Shown here: piece by piece, positions 37,510-46,858 of the stretch | Layout of the letters: the number at the start of each line of letters is the position of its first letter | Numbering within the stretch: position 1 is the first letter of the stretch | From: Falsiruegeria mediterranea M17 | GTDB taxonomy: Bacteria > Pseudomonadota > Alphaproteobacteria > Rhodobacterales > Rhodobacteraceae | DNA length: 64,000 nt | NCBI RefSeq assembly: GCF_900302455.1 | Contig: NZ_ONZG01000001.1 | Span: 310,001 to 374,000, forward strand | Direction: 5' to 3' | Made by a program: the position numbers and the translations under genes | Notes under the pieces: generated by a model | Databases searched by the model: none | Told to the model about the DNA's origin: nothing | Seen by the model: only the letters and a program-made list of their open reading frames with translations

Positions 37510-37954
37510 AGTTTTCGGCGCCAATTCGATCGTAGAGGTCCAGCTGGGTTTCAAGGAAGTCAATATGGCTCTCTTCATCCTTGAGCAAACCTTCGAACAG
37601 CGACATCGAGACATAGTCACCCGCTTCGCGACAATAGTCGCGGGCCTCGGCATACAGAGCACGGGCGTCGATCTCAGCGGCCAGATCGCACTCCAAAGTT
37701 TCTCGTGGGTTCTGTCCAATGCGCAGTGGGTCCAGTTTTTGAAGATTCGGGTGACCTTCAAGGAAAATGATCCGTTCGATCAGGCTGTCCGCGTGCTCCA
37801 TCTCTTCGATGGATTCTTCGCGGCTTTTCTTGGCCATATGGGCCAATCCCCAATCCTCTTGCAGCCGGTAGTGCAACCAATACTGACTGACGGCCGTCAA
37901 CTCATGTCGCAGGGATTTATTGAGATACTCGATAACCTTTGCGTCGCCCTTCAT
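37469..37954 (-). CDS. bfr: Bacterioferritin
   Basis: A 161-residue 24-mer-forming iron-storage protein. All ferroxidase ligands are at the standard positions (Glu18, Glu51, His54, Glu94, Glu127, His130) and the haem ligand Met52 is present, in [26 protein letters not shown] and [11 protein letters not shown]. The start at 37954 has GGAGAG upstream. It overlaps bfd at its 5' end by 38 bp and the di-haem gene at its 3' end, so bfd-bfr expression is coupled to the iron block. Confidence 0.95.
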   Translation of the reverse strand: MKGDAKVIEYLNKSLRHELTAVSQYWLHYRLQEDWGLAHMAKKSREESIEEMEHADSLIERIIFLEGHPNLQKLDPLRIGQNPRETLECDLAAEIDARALYAEARDYCREAGDYVSMSLFEGLLKDEESHIDFLETQLDLYDRIGAENYAMLNAAKMDEGE

Positions 37955-38195
37955 AACCACTCTCCTGTGTTGCCGCGACGCGCAAACGTCGCAGTTGCAT
38001 TGGGACTTCAAGGTTATCACTCGACCGCATTGTGTCGAGGAACAATGGCATGCACCCGCCACAATCCGCCGCTTTTCCAAGAGCGTGGTAGATCTTGCCG
38101 GGGGTGATGATTGCCTCTGGATCGGACGCACGCATCCAATCGATGGCGGCTCGGATCTCGTGGTCCGAAATGTTGGTGCAGTGACAGACGATCAT
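37917..38195 (-). CDS. bfd: Bacterioferritin-associated ferredoxin (2Fe-2S)
   Basis: The 92-residue protein has the BFD [2Fe-2S] ligands: CHC at residues 4 and 6 ([19 protein letters not shown]) and a C-terminal DCGGC pair. Bfd reduces ferric iron in bacterioferritin to release it. It has a C-terminal extension beyond the ~65 residues of E. coli Bfd and overlaps bfr by 38 bp. The 266 bp upstream contain the terminator of the imelysin gene and presumably a bfd promoter. Confidence 0.9.
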   Translation of the reverse strand: MIVCHCTNISDHEIRAAIDWMRASDPEAIITPGKIYHALGKAADCGGCMPLFLDTMRSSDNLEVPMQLRRLRVAATQESGYEGRRKGYRVSQ

Positions 38196-38410
38196 CGTTT
38201 GAGGTCCGAGGCGAAGCGTTCTTTTCCAAGTGTAATAGTCGGGTATTATTGATCTAACCAGTCGGAAATTCCTCATTCGGCGGATTTTCGCAGTAAAACA
38301 CTCAGGTAAAAGGAAATTTTTGCACCCCCTCCCGCCAACCTGTCGAAGATTGGCCGGTTTTGCGCTCCAAGCCGAACGGCGAGAGGGAATCATTGATGAC
38401 CCCGCCGTAC

Positions 38411-38435
38411 GAAAAACGGCGCCCCAAGGCGCCGT
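38411..38435 (-). terminator. Intrinsic terminator of the first imelysin gene
   Basis: Read on the minus strand, ACGGCGCC-TTGG-GGCGCCGT forms an 8-bp stem followed by TTTTC. It lies 26 bp after the imelysin stop codon and separates it from bfd, so bfd-bfr need their own promoter. Confidence 0.88.
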
Positions 38436-38461
38436 AGATCGGTTCCATTCGATAGCAGAAA

Positions 38462-39724
38462 TCAGTGGAAAACCGCGTCCGGGTTATCCAGCGAGTCCGA
38501 GCCTTCGAAGTCTATGTTGTCGAGCTTCAGGGTGGCCGTGATGCGCTGGATGCTGCGGGTCTGGTCGACCAGGCCGTTAACGCCACCCATCACCAGCGCT
38601 TCGCCCGCTGCGTTGCCGCGTTCCAGCATCTGGTCATAGGCAAAGCCGCTTTCCGCCGCCGTTTTGATCCGACCCAGAGCCATCATGGTCGTGGCCAGTT
38701 TGACGCGCATTTCGGCGTCCAGATCGGCGTCTACCGCAGCAACGAGATCCGCCAACGCAGGGCCCGAGACCAATTCGCCGTTCACGCGGACGTATTCGCC
38801 CAGGTATAAGTTCTGGACGCCAAGACCATCGTAGTAATGGCTGTTGTGGGTGTTGTCCGAAAAGCAATCGTGCTCTTCTTCGGGATCGTTCAGCATCAGA
38901 CCAAGACGCATCCGCTCACCCGCCTGCTCGCCGTAGGACAGGCTTCCCATGCCGGTCACGATGGTCACGATGCCTGCGTTCTCGTCTACCAGAACTGCAT
39001 TGCGTGCGGCACCACCGTCAGCCCACTGCGCTGTCATCCATTCCAGATCGCTGACCAGCAGGTCGGTTGCCGCCTTGAGATATTCACCGCGGCGATCACA
39101 ATTGCCGCCCGTGCAATCGTCGCCCATGGCGAAATCGGTCCAGGGGCGGTCGCCCGCACCTGTGCCATGACCATTCAGGTCCTGACCCCAGAGCAGGAAT
39201 TCGATGGCGTGATAGCCGGTCGCCACGTTTGCCTCGATCCCGTCTGCTTCGTGCAGGGTCTCGGCCAGCAGTTCCGGCGTGATCTTGGCCGCGTCGATGG
39301 TTTCGCCCGACAGCGTGAACGACGGGTTCGCCACGATGTTCAGCGCCGCATATTCGTTTTCATCCGAGAGACCACCATAGCTGGCATCAACATAGTCAAT
39401 CAGGCCTTCGTCCAGCGGCCAAGCGTTCACTTTGCCTTCCCATTCGTCAACGATTGCGTTGCCAAAACGGTAAACCTCGGTCTGCTGGTAAGGCACGCGC
39501 GAGGCCAGCCATGCGTCTTTGGCGGCTTGCAGGTTTTCGGCAGAAGGGTTCGCGACCAACGCGCCGACGGCTGTCTGCAATCGCTGCGCCGTAATCAAGC
39601 TGTCCTGGTACTTGGCTTCGGCGATGTTGGCATAGTTGGTCAATACATCGGCTTTATCGGCCGCCAGAGCTGCGGAGCCCATGGACAGGCTGAGGGCAGT
39701 CGCCGCGAGAAAAGGGGATTTCAT
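38462..39724 (-). CDS. Imelysin family iron-regulated protein (IrpA-like, peptidase M75)
   Basis: A 420-residue exported protein with signal peptide (about 1-21, ending ALA). It has the intact GxHxxE motif at G170-Y-H172-A-I-E175 (GYHAIEFLLWGQD) and the C-terminal IrpA-type repeat region with VFH end. The ATG at 39724 is preceded by a start-proximal signal peptide; the upstream in-frame ATG (39814) would bury it. Two tandem CTGA-N9-TCAG palindromes sit 75-120 bp upstream, suggesting iron-responsive control. Related proteins are iron/haem-binding or involved in iron uptake. Confidence 0.9.
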   Translation of the reverse strand: MKSPFLAATALSLSMGSAALAADKADVLTNYANIAEAKYQDSLITAQRLQTAVGALVANPSAENLQAAKDAWLASRVPYQQTEVYRFGNAIVDEWEGKVNAWPLDEGLIDYVDASYGGLSDENEYAALNIVANPSFTLSGETIDAAKITPELLAETLHEADGIEANVATGYHAIEFLLWGQDLNGHGTGAGDRPWTDFAMGDDCTGGNCDRRGEYLKAATDLLVSDLEWMTAQWADGGAARNAVLVDENAGIVTIVTGMGSLSYGEQAGERMRLGLMLNDPEEEHDCFSDNTHNSHYYDGLGVQNLYLGEYVRVNGELVSGPALADLVAAVDADLDAEMRVKLATTMMALGRIKTAAESGFAYDQMLERGNAAGEALVMGGVNGLVDQTRSIQRITATLKLDNIDFEGSDSLDNPDAVFH

Positions 39725-39796
39725 CGGATTGGGTCCTTGGTTGAATTTTAACCTGTCGCCCTGCGCAATGACTTTGGTCGGGCGAAGTGGCTGCCG

Positions 39797-39846
39797 CTTA
39801 ACTGACAAAATCACTCAGTTAAGTCAATCCTGAGTTTTTTAATCAG
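39797..39846 (-). promoter_or_regulatory. Tandem palindromic operator sites upstream of imelysin
   Basis: Site 1 (39797-39823) is CTTAACTGA-N9-TCAGTTAAG, a perfect 9-bp-arm inverted repeat. Site 2 (39830-39846) is CTGA-N9-TCAG. Both share CTGA-N9-TCAG with the same spacing and their centres are 28 bp apart. They lie between the imelysin start and the divergent DUF1214 gene. A dimeric iron-responsive repressor is the likely user given the gene; Rhodobacterales are known to have an 'Iron-Rhodo-box' type signal, but I have not compared it. Confidence 0.6.
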
Positions 39847-39916
39847 CAAATGCACACCGTCACTTTCCGCCACGGCAGGATTTACAGACCACCCAGTTGT
39901 CGGGTTCCCTGTCTCC

Positions 39917-40519
39917 ATGGGGAGAGTTCTAATTGTTGTCGCTGGCCTGTGTGTTGGCGTCCTTGTCGGAGGCGTGAGCGCCTTGATGGGTGCTGGATTA
40001 TTGCCAGGCCCAATTTCACGTGCAAAGCCTGTTCAGATCGACGGATGGGAAAGCGATTGGACTATCGGGTCCGAGGCATCGGGACCATATCTGCGCGCGT
40101 GGGTTGCCCGCTTTGGGTTGCTGGCACTCCGAAAATCTGAGGCTGTATATTTCATTGCCGACACCGACAGCGATGGTAAACCGCTGTCGGATGGCTGCAC
40201 ATACCGGGTCAGCGGTGGCGAACTACCGGGGTTCTGGTGGTCGGTGACGCTCTATGATGCCGACGGATATCTGCCATCAAACCAAGGCGGACATCTGTCG
40301 TTTGATTCAACTGATGTAACGGATGGTAAAAGCTGGAGCTTTGATGTCGCCACGACCAAACCCTCTGATCCCGAACAAAGCTGGATCTCGAACGAGAACG
40401 CTGGAACATTCGACCTGACCCTGCGAATCTATGAACCGCATGATGACTTTCTGGGCGCTCCGACCGAGCGTTTGACGCCACCAATGGTGCAACGCCTGAC
40501 CTGCAGGGGGAACGCTTGA
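39917..40519 (+). CDS. DUF1214 domain protein
   Basis: A 200-residue protein with an N-terminal membrane anchor or signal (about 4-25) and a DUF1214-type beta domain: SEAVYFIADTDSDGKPLSDGCTYRV, GFWWSVTLYDADGYL and FDLTLRIYEP. The TGA overlaps the ATG of the next gene. DUF1214 and DUF1254 are usually neighbours or fused in one envelope protein of unknown function; here they are separate. Confidence 0.8.
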   Translation: MGRVLIVVAGLCVGVLVGGVSALMGAGLLPGPISRAKPVQIDGWESDWTIGSEASGPYLRAWVARFGLLALRKSEAVYFIADTDSDGKPLSDGCTYRVSGGELPGFWWSVTLYDADGYLPSNQGGHLSFDSTDVTDGKSWSFDVATTKPSDPEQSWISNENAGTFDLTLRIYEPHDDFLGAPTERLTPPMVQRLTCRGNA

Positions 40520-41043
40520 TGTCCGGGCGCGTACTCTTCTTGATCACAACGCTTGTGACTGCTGCGGCGGTGCATCTGTTCGTATTGCTCAACATCCCGA
40601 CATTTGTCATGGTCAGGGCCATCGACTTGCTGAAGGGCGAAGACAACGCGTTCAACCAATGGCTGCCGTCCGCACCCATCACACCAGAAAACCAGCCCGT
40701 TGTGCGCGCCTCACCTGATCTGGCCTACACCGTTTGCCTGCTGGACCTGTCAGGTGGGCCGGTCAAGGTGACCGCCGCGACCTGGCCTGGCTACGGGTCA
40801 CTGTCGATCTTTGACCACGACACCCGCAACGTGCATGCATCCTCGCTGCGCGGCGATGGTTCTCTGAGCGGCGTCATCGTCGCAACCCAGGACCAACAAA
40901 CGCTGCCGAACACCGATTTGCCGGTCGTTCGCTTGAGCGATGAAACAGGCATCGCCCTGATCCGCAGGCTGGCCCCGGACGCAGACAGCCGTGCGCAATC
41001 TGATGCGCTCAATCCACTGGGAGGCTGCAGCCCTCTCACCTGA
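40519..41043 (+). CDS. DUF1254 domain protein
   Basis: A 174-residue protein with an N-terminal hydrophobic segment (about 4-28) and a short DUF1254-like domain with YTVCLLDLSGGPVKVTAATWPGYGSLSIFDHDTRNV. It starts at the ATG overlapping the preceding gene's stop and ends 16 bp before the alkyl sulfatase gene. Shorter than classic DUF1254 proteins. Function unknown. Confidence 0.72.
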   Translation: MSGRVLFLITTLVTAAAVHLFVLLNIPTFVMVRAIDLLKGEDNAFNQWLPSAPITPENQPVVRASPDLAYTVCLLDLSGGPVKVTAATWPGYGSLSIFDHDTRNVHASSLRGDGSLSGVIVATQDQQTLPNTDLPVVRLSDETGIALIRRLAPDADSRAQSDALNPLGGCSPLT

Positions 41044-41059
41044 TGACAGGACCCCAACC

Positions 41060-42847
41060 ATGAAAGCTTTTCTTGCAGGCGCAGCCACGGCCACAGCGAT
41101 GATCGCAATCGTGACCGGAATTGGTGGGTACATCTGGCTTACTGCCGATGAAGGAGGGTCAGACACCGCGACTGAAACCACCTTTGCCGCTGTCGCACGA
41201 TCGGACGCGCTGCCCGACGTCAAAACGCACAACAAGATCTTTGAAAAGCGCATCGAGGAGCCAATTCCCGGTGTTCACGTGGCCATCGGCTATGGTCTGG
41301 CCAACGTCATTGTCATCGACGCGCCCGAGGGGTTGATCCTGATCGATACTTTGGAGTCGATCCGCGCGGCCGAGGGGTTGGCACCCTGGCTGGACAAGAT
41401 GCGAGAAAATACCGGAAAGCCGGTGACGGATGTGATCTATACCCACAACCACGCTGACCATGTCTTTGGCGCAGGCGTTCTGCTCGAGGGCCAAGACCAC
41501 GTCCCCCGTATCTGGACCCAAGCTGAGACCGAGGCGCGCGTGAATGAAGTTGTGGGCATACTTTCTCCCATCACCTTCAAACGCGCCATGCGGATGTTTG
41601 GCACTTACCTGCCTGACGAGAATTTCGAAAACAACGGGATCGGTCCGCGACTGCTAAGCAATCATTCCGACGGTTTTGACTTTATCCCGCCGACAGATGT
41701 GATCGACGACTATGCAGAGGTCACGATGGCCGGGGAAAACCTGATCCTGATGCACGCACCCGGTGAAACCGGTGATCAACTTGCCATCTACCTGCCGGGC
41801 CGGTCTCTGCTCCTTCCCGCGGACAATTATTACCATGCCTTCCCGAACCTCTACACGGTGCGCGGCACGCCCTATCGCGATCCGCGAAAATGGGCGCATA
41901 GCTTGGATATGATGTCCGGGTTGGGTGCGGAAACGATGATCCCCCACCACTCGCAACCGGTGATGGGGGCCGATGAAATCCACAAGCGTTTGACCGATTA
42001 CCGTGATGCGATCCAATTCGTTTATGATGAGACGATCCGGATGATCAACGCGGGCCTCACCCCGGATGAGATTGCGGAACGGATCGAATTGCCGCCGCAT
42101 CTGGCGAACGCGCCCTACCTCAAGGAGCTGTATGGACGTGTTGATTTTGCCGCCAAGGCCGTTTTCTCGGGGACCCTGGGTTGGTTCTCGGGCGATCCGG
42201 CCGACTTGCGCCCCCCAACTCCCGGCCGACAGGCGCAACTGATGGCCGATCTGGCGGGTGGCAACGACGCCTTGTTCGCGGCAGGAGAGGCTTCGCTTGC
42301 CGATGGCGACGCGGGATGGGCGCTGATCCTGGGAAGCCAGTTGCAGCGCCTTGACGACGACAGAGCCGCCGCGTTGCGTGCGGCGGCCATGCGGGAACTG
42401 GCAGCCCGAGAAACAGCATCCTCGGTGCGGAACTATTTCCTGACCAGCGCAGCCGAAGCCGATGGGTTTACCCTGCCGCTTGCATCTATTTCCGCGTCAC
42501 CGGACCGAATGTTGAACGGCATACCGATTGATCGTTTTCTGGGCATCCTGACCACAAATGTTGACGTACCAGCTGTCGTAGACAAAAGCCTGTCCTACGG
42601 GTTCGAATTCACCGACGCGCAGAACTATACCATCCGCATCCATCGCGGCGTGGCCTATCTGGAAGATGGGCTGGCCGACGACAATGTGGGACGTTTGACC
42701 ACCACAACGGATGTGTTCCGTGCCATTGCCGTTCAGCGTCGCAATCCGGCCAAGGTGCTTGTTGCAGGCGAGATGCAAGTCACAGGCAGCATCGCAGGGC
42801 TGACGACGTTTCTGGGCTACTTCAACCCACCGCTGCAAGAGAACTGA
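41060..42847 (+). CDS. Alkyl sulfatase (SdsA1-like metallo-beta-lactamase-fold)
   Basis: The 595-residue protein has an N-terminal membrane anchor or signal (about 3-30) and the zinc motif THNHADH of class III sulfatases, followed by further ligand blocks (HAPGETGDQL). The C-terminal half has the dimerisation and SCP2-like domains of the SdsA family. It should hydrolyse primary alkyl sulfates such as SDS to alcohol and sulfate, here on the periplasmic side. Whether the two small membrane proteins upstream work with it is unknown. Confidence 0.88.
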   Translation: MKAFLAGAATATAMIAIVTGIGGYIWLTADEGGSDTATETTFAAVARSDALPDVKTHNKIFEKRIEEPIPGVHVAIGYGLANVIVIDAPEGLILIDTLESIRAAEGLAPWLDKMRENTGKPVTDVIYTHNHADHVFGAGVLLEGQDHVPRIWTQAETEARVNEVVGILSPITFKRAMRMFGTYLPDENFENNGIGPRLLSNHSDGFDFIPPTDVIDDYAEVTMAGENLILMHAPGETGDQLAIYLPGRSLLLPADNYYHAFPNLYTVRGTPYRDPRKWAHSLDMMSGLGAETMIPHHSQPVMGADEIHKRLTDYRDAIQFVYDETIRMINAGLTPDEIAERIELPPHLANAPYLKELYGRVDFAAKAVFSGTLGWFSGDPADLRPPTPGRQAQLMADLAGGNDALFAAGEASLADGDAGWALILGSQLQRLDDDRAAALRAAAMRELAARETASSVRNYFLTSAAEADGFTLPLASISASPDRMLNGIPIDRFLGILTTNVDVPAVVDKSLSYGFEFTDAQNYTIRIHRGVAYLEDGLADDNVGRLTTTTDVFRAIAVQRRNPAKVLVAGEMQVTGSIAGLTTFLGYFNPPLQEN

Positions 42848-42849
42848 AG

Positions 42850-43182
42850 CTACAGGTTGCTGTCGATCCAGCGCGACATCATCATCCGGTCGCGGAAGCA
42901 TTCGCGCGGAACCTCGCGCCGCTTCTTGCGCGCGATCCGTTCGGCAAAGGCGACCTGCTTGGACGACGGGTAGTTGTCGAACCGCGATGGCGCCCGACGC
43001 GGGCGATGCGCATCAATCCAGGCCGACATGGCCCGGCGATCGGCGCGCGCCTCGGACGGCAGATCGACCGATGATTTCTCTGCAATGGCAAGGGCATACT
43101 GCAACTGCTTCTGCGTAACCGGCAGAATATGATAGTCGTTGCTGGGGCTCTCCAGCGTTGTGGCCTTAGGCAGGTGGGCCAT
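42850..43182 (-). CDS. Small basic protein with two tandem repeats, function unknown
   Basis: A 110-residue protein I do not recognise. Two copies of a ~38-residue unit are visible: KQLQYALAIAEKSSV...DRRAMSAWIDAHRP (about 27-62) and KQVAFAERIARKKRR...DRMMMSRWIDSNL (about 75-110), sharing KQxxxAxxIA, LP/VP-x-E, DR-x-x-MS-x-WID. The basic sequence could bind nucleic acid. GGAGGA lies before the ATG. It ends 2 bp past the alkyl sulfatase stop on the other strand. Confidence 0.75.
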   Translation of the reverse strand: MAHLPKATTLESPSNDYHILPVTQKQLQYALAIAEKSSVDLPSEARADRRAMSAWIDAHRPRRAPSRFDNYPSSKQVAFAERIARKKRREVPRECFRDRMMMSRWIDSNL

Positions 43183-43366
43183 GATTATGATCCTCCGCTC
43201 CAGATGGAACAAATATAGAACATTCATGGAACTTTTTCAAGGTGTGCGCCGCTCAAGGCGCGCTGAGCGCCGTTTATGAAGCAGCCTGTCCCGTCGTCAT
43301 GCGACCATAAGTCGGGCGTAACCGACCTGCGTTTTTCACGCTTACTACGAATCAAGGAATCCCGGC

Positions 43367-44821
43367 ATGAAATTTCAACCCACCGCCAGTCACTTCATCA
43401 ATGGTGAGTATGTCGAGGACACTGCCGGCGAACAAATTGACGTGATTTACCCGGCAACGGGCGAGGTGATCGCCAGGCTGCACTCGGCCACGCCCGCAAT
43501 CATCGACCGGGCACTGAATGCTGCCAAAGCCGCGCAAGCCGAATGGGCTGCGATGTCAGGCACCGAGCGTGGCCGTGTATTGCGCCGCGCTGCCGACATC
43601 ATGCGCGACCGCAACCGCGAGCTGTCGATCTTGGAAACCCACGACACCGGCAAACCATTGCAAGAAACTCTGGTGGCAGACGCCACAAGCGGCGCTGATG
43701 CGCTGGAATACTTCGGTGGATTGGCCGCCTCGCTGACGGGCGAGCACATCCCGCTGGGTGGTGGTGACTTTGTCTATACCATACGCGAGGCCCTGGGCGT
43801 TTGCGTTGGGATCGGTGCCTGGAACTACCCTACGCAGATCGCCTGCTGGAAAGGCGCACCCGCTCTGACCTGCGGCAACACGATGGTGTTCAAACCCTCT
43901 GAAACCACGCCCCTGTCCGCCCTGAAAGTCGCCGAGATCCTGATCGAGGCGGGCGCACCCAAAGGCGTCTACAACGTGGTGCAAGGCTACGGCAACGTCG
44001 GCGCCTCGCTGATCACCGACGACCGCGTCGCCAAAGTCTCACTGACCGGCTCGGTGCCAACCGGCCGCAAGGTCTATGCCGCTGCTGCCGACGGCATGAA
44101 ACACGTGACGATGGAGTTGGGCGGTAAATCCCCGATGATCGTCTTCGATGACGCCGATATCGAAAACGCCGTGTCCGGCGCGATCCTGGGCAACTTCTAT
44201 TCCTCGGGCCAAGTCTGTTCAAACGGCACCCGTGTGTTTGTACAGAAAGGTATCAAAGAGGCCTTCCTCAACCGCCTGTCCGAACGCCTTGCCACCGCCA
44301 AGATCGGCGATCCGCTGGACGAGGATGTGAACTTTGGCCCGATGGTCAGCGAAAACCAGATGAACATCGCGCTTGGCTACATCGAAAAGGGCAAGGCCGA
44401 GGGTGCCCGCCTGGTCTTTGGCGGCGAACAGATTGATGGCGACGGGTTCTATATGCAGCCCACCGTTTTTGCTGATGTCACCGACGACATGACCATCGCG
44501 CGCGAAGAAATCTTTGGCCCGGTCATGTCGGTGTTGGATTTCGAAACCGAAGAAGAAGTCCTGACCCGCGCCAATGACACCGAATTCGGCCTTGCCGCAG
44601 GTGTGTTCACCAACGACCTGACTCGCGCGCACCGGATCGTGGCCGGGTTCGAAGCGGGCACCTGCTACATCAACACCTACAACCTCGCCCCGGTTGAAGC
44701 ACCCTTTGGCGGTTCCAAGATGTCGGGTGTGGGGCGCGAAAATTCAAAACTGGCAATCAACCACTTCAGCGAGATGAAAACCGTCTATGTCTCGATGAAC
44801 GACGTCGAAGCGCCCTACTGA
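43367..44821 (+). CDS. betB: Betaine-aldehyde dehydrogenase
   Basis: A 484-residue NAD-dependent aldehyde dehydrogenase that oxidises betaine aldehyde to glycine betaine. It matches BetB closely: [24 protein letters not shown], the Gly motif [12 protein letters not shown], Glu in [11 protein letters not shown] and the catalytic Cys in [27 protein letters not shown] near the end is typical. betA, betC and betI are not adjacent in this window. A terminator follows. Confidence 0.92.
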   Translation: MKFQPTASHFINGEYVEDTAGEQIDVIYPATGEVIARLHSATPAIIDRALNAAKAAQAEWAAMSGTERGRVLRRAADIMRDRNRELSILETHDTGKPLQETLVADATSGADALEYFGGLAASLTGEHIPLGGGDFVYTIREALGVCVGIGAWNYPTQIACWKGAPALTCGNTMVFKPSETTPLSALKVAEILIEAGAPKGVYNVVQGYGNVGASLITDDRVAKVSLTGSVPTGRKVYAAAADGMKHVTMELGGKSPMIVFDDADIENAVSGAILGNFYSSGQVCSNGTRVFVQKGIKEAFLNRLSERLATAKIGDPLDEDVNFGPMVSENQMNIALGYIEKGKAEGARLVFGGEQIDGDGFYMQPTVFADVTDDMTIAREEIFGPVMSVLDFETEEEVLTRANDTEFGLAAGVFTNDLTRAHRIVAGFEAGTCYINTYNLAPVEAPFGGSKMSGVGRENSKLAINHFSEMKTVYVSMNDVEAPY

Positions 44822-44845
44822 GCGCCACAAAGTCCTGATCAATGC

Positions 44846-44880
44846 AAGGCCCGGCAGATTTCTGTCGGGCCTTTTGTTTT
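44846..44880 (+). terminator. Intrinsic terminator after betB
   Basis: A 12-bp stem AAGGCCCGGCAG-ATTT-CTGTCGGGCCTT (one G-T pair) is followed by TTTGTTTTT, 24 bp after the betB stop. Confidence 0.9.
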
Positions 44881-44953
44881 TCTCGCCTCAGTGCCGGGCC
44901 GTGCTAAAATCTTGTTTGGTGAATATTTCAACTCAAACATTTCAGGAGCCCCC

Positions 44954-45454
44954 ATGACACAATATCCCCGCACCTTTTCCCACATCGGCCTGTCCGTCCC
45001 GAACGTCGACGCCGCGGTCGAGTTCTATTCCAAGGTCATGGGATTCTATGTGATCATGCCACCCACCGACGTCACCGAAGATGACAGTGACATCGGCGTC
45101 ATGTGCACGGATGTGTTCGGGCCAGAATGGCGCAAGCTGCGCATCGCCCACATGGCGACCGGCGACCGCGTGGGCATCGAGCTTTTCGAGTTCGACGGAA
45201 ATTATCCCCCCGAGAACAACATGGACTTTCGCCGTAATGGGACCTTTCATTTCTGCATCCAAGACCCGGATGTCGAAGGATTGGTCCAAAAAATCGTGGC
45301 GGCGGGCGGAAAACAGCGAATGCCGATCCGCTACTACTATCCCGGGGAAAAGCCCTATCGGATGGTCTATGTCGAGGATCCGTTCGGGATCGTGTTCGAG
45401 CTGTACAGCCATTCCTACGAGCTGACCTATTCCTCGGGCGCGTATAATTCGTGA
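44954..45454 (+). CDS. VOC family protein (glyoxalase-like)
   Basis: A 166-residue vicinal-oxygen-chelate protein with two beta-alpha-beta modules: TFSHIGLSVPNVDAAVEFYSKVMGFY supplies the first His and the end VYVEDPFGIVFELYSHSYEL the conserved Glu. CAGGAG sits before the ATG. Longer than glyoxalase I and of unknown substrate. It follows the betB terminator and precedes the PLP enzyme by 153 bp. Confidence 0.84.
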   Translation: MTQYPRTFSHIGLSVPNVDAAVEFYSKVMGFYVIMPPTDVTEDDSDIGVMCTDVFGPEWRKLRIAHMATGDRVGIELFEFDGNYPPENNMDFRRNGTFHFCIQDPDVEGLVQKIVAAGGKQRMPIRYYYPGEKPYRMVYVEDPFGIVFELYSHSYELTYSSGAYNS

Positions 45455-45607
45455 GGGTGCAGCGGATATCCATCACAATTTGATGGATGACCGCTCACTA
45501 TATTCAATAACAAATCGCACCGTCAGGCCTAGAAAGTTTTGCGTGTCATTGCATAAATCTGACCGTAGCTTGCGCTCGACCATCTGCGCCAACCTGACGG
45601 AGCCCTC

Positions 45608-46858
45608 ATGACACATATCACCCCCGAGTTGCTGACCGATATCCGCGGCCGGTTTGCCCAGATCGACCATTGCCCACAGCAGGGCGAGCGTATCTTCTTT
45701 GAAAACGCAGGCGGCGCGCTGACGTTGAATTCGGTGGTGGGTACATCGCAGGCTTACGCCGCGATCCCCGACAACCAGGGGCGCGACAACCCCGGCAGTC
45801 ACGAGTTGGTCCGCGTGATCACCAAAGCCAAGGAAGACATGGCCGTCTTCATGAACGCGCCGGGGGGCCAGTTCTTTGTTGGTGAAAGCGGCACCGAACT
45901 GCTGTTCCGCCTGATCATGAACGCCTGCCTGGGCACCGGCGCAGGTCAGGTTCTGGGCACCACTTTGGAACACCCCGCAACCCGCAGCGCCTGTGACCGT
46001 TGGGCCCGCGTCGCCGGGCAGACCCATGTTCTGGTCGAGCATGACGACGAGACCGGCACCGTCACGGCCGAAGGCTATGCCGCCAGGGTAACCCCCGACA
46101 CCAAGGTCGCAACCATCGTGCACACTTCGCCCGTGACCGGCATGGGAGTCGATGTCGAGAGCGTCGTGAAAGCCATCCGTGCCGTAGCACCGGACTGTTT
46201 TATCATCGTCGACGGCATCCAGCACGCCGCCCACGGTCGGATCGACCTGACTGCCTATGACGTCGATGGCTATGTGATTTCGCCCTACAAAGTGTTCTCA
46301 CGCCACGGCTATGGCGTCGCCTGGATCTCGGACCGGCTGACCCATCTGCCGCACAATTCGTTGATTGACGGTCCAGAAGACAACTGGGAAATGGGCACAC
46401 GCGACACCGGGTCTTATGCCACCATGTCCGATGTCGTTTCCTATTTCGAATGGCTGGGCGAGCAGGTAAGCGACGAAACCGACCGCCGCGCCAAATTCGT
46501 CGCGGCCGGAGAGGCGATCCATGCCCAAGAAAAGGCGCTCACCGATGCGATGATCCACGGCACCGGCAATCTGGCGGGCCTGAAGGATATGGAAAAGGTG
46601 CAGATCATCGGCGGAGTCGACAACCCCGCGCGCGAAGGTCTGGTGTCTCTGACCGTCAAAGGCGTGCCATCGGTTGATGTAGTCAAGATGCTCAACGACC
46701 AAGGCATCCGCACCCACTTGCGCAAGGCCGACCATTACTCAGGCAATATCCTGACACCACTTGGTTTGGACGGCTGCGTGCGCGTATCGATGTGCCACTA
46801 CAACTCGGAACACGAAGTGGCACAATTCCTGGCCGCAATGAAAACCATCGCCGCCTGA
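45608..46858 (+). CDS. Aminotransferase class V-fold PLP enzyme (cysteine desulfurase-like)
   Basis: A 416-residue PLP enzyme of fold type I. The Schiff-base Lys is in ISPYKVFSRHGYGVAW, with the upstream Asp/His pair in IVDGIQHAAHG. The N-terminal FENAGGALTLNSV and GESGTELLFRL are typical of the class V group that includes cysteine desulfurase, selenocysteine lyase and isopenicillin-N epimerase. No active-site cysteine loop obvious for IscS/SufS is seen, so a lyase/aminotransferase activity is equally likely. Confidence 0.83.
   Translation: MTHITPELLTDIRGRFAQIDHCPQQGERIFFENAGGALTLNSVVGTSQAYAAIPDNQGRDNPGSHELVRVITKAKEDMAVFMNAPGGQFFVGESGTELLFRLIMNACLGTGAGQVLGTTLEHPATRSACDRWARVAGQTHVLVEHDDETGTVTAEGYAARVTPDTKVATIVHTSPVTGMGVDVESVVKAIRAVAPDCFIIVDGIQHAAHGRIDLTAYDVDGYVISPYKVFSRHGYGVAWISDRLTHLPHNSLIDGPEDNWEMGTRDTGSYATMSDVVSYFEWLGEQVSDETDRRAKFVAAGEAIHAQEKALTDAMIHGTGNLAGLKDMEKVQIIGGVDNPAREGLVSLTVKGVPSVDVVKMLNDQGIRTHLRKADHYSGNILTPLGLDGCVRVSMCHYNSEHEVAQFLAAMKTIAA

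Noticed and set aside
37510-37761. 84-residue N-terminal extension of the di-haem protein
   Set aside because: It is an out-of-frame reading of bfr, and the ATG at 37509 gives a good signal peptide.
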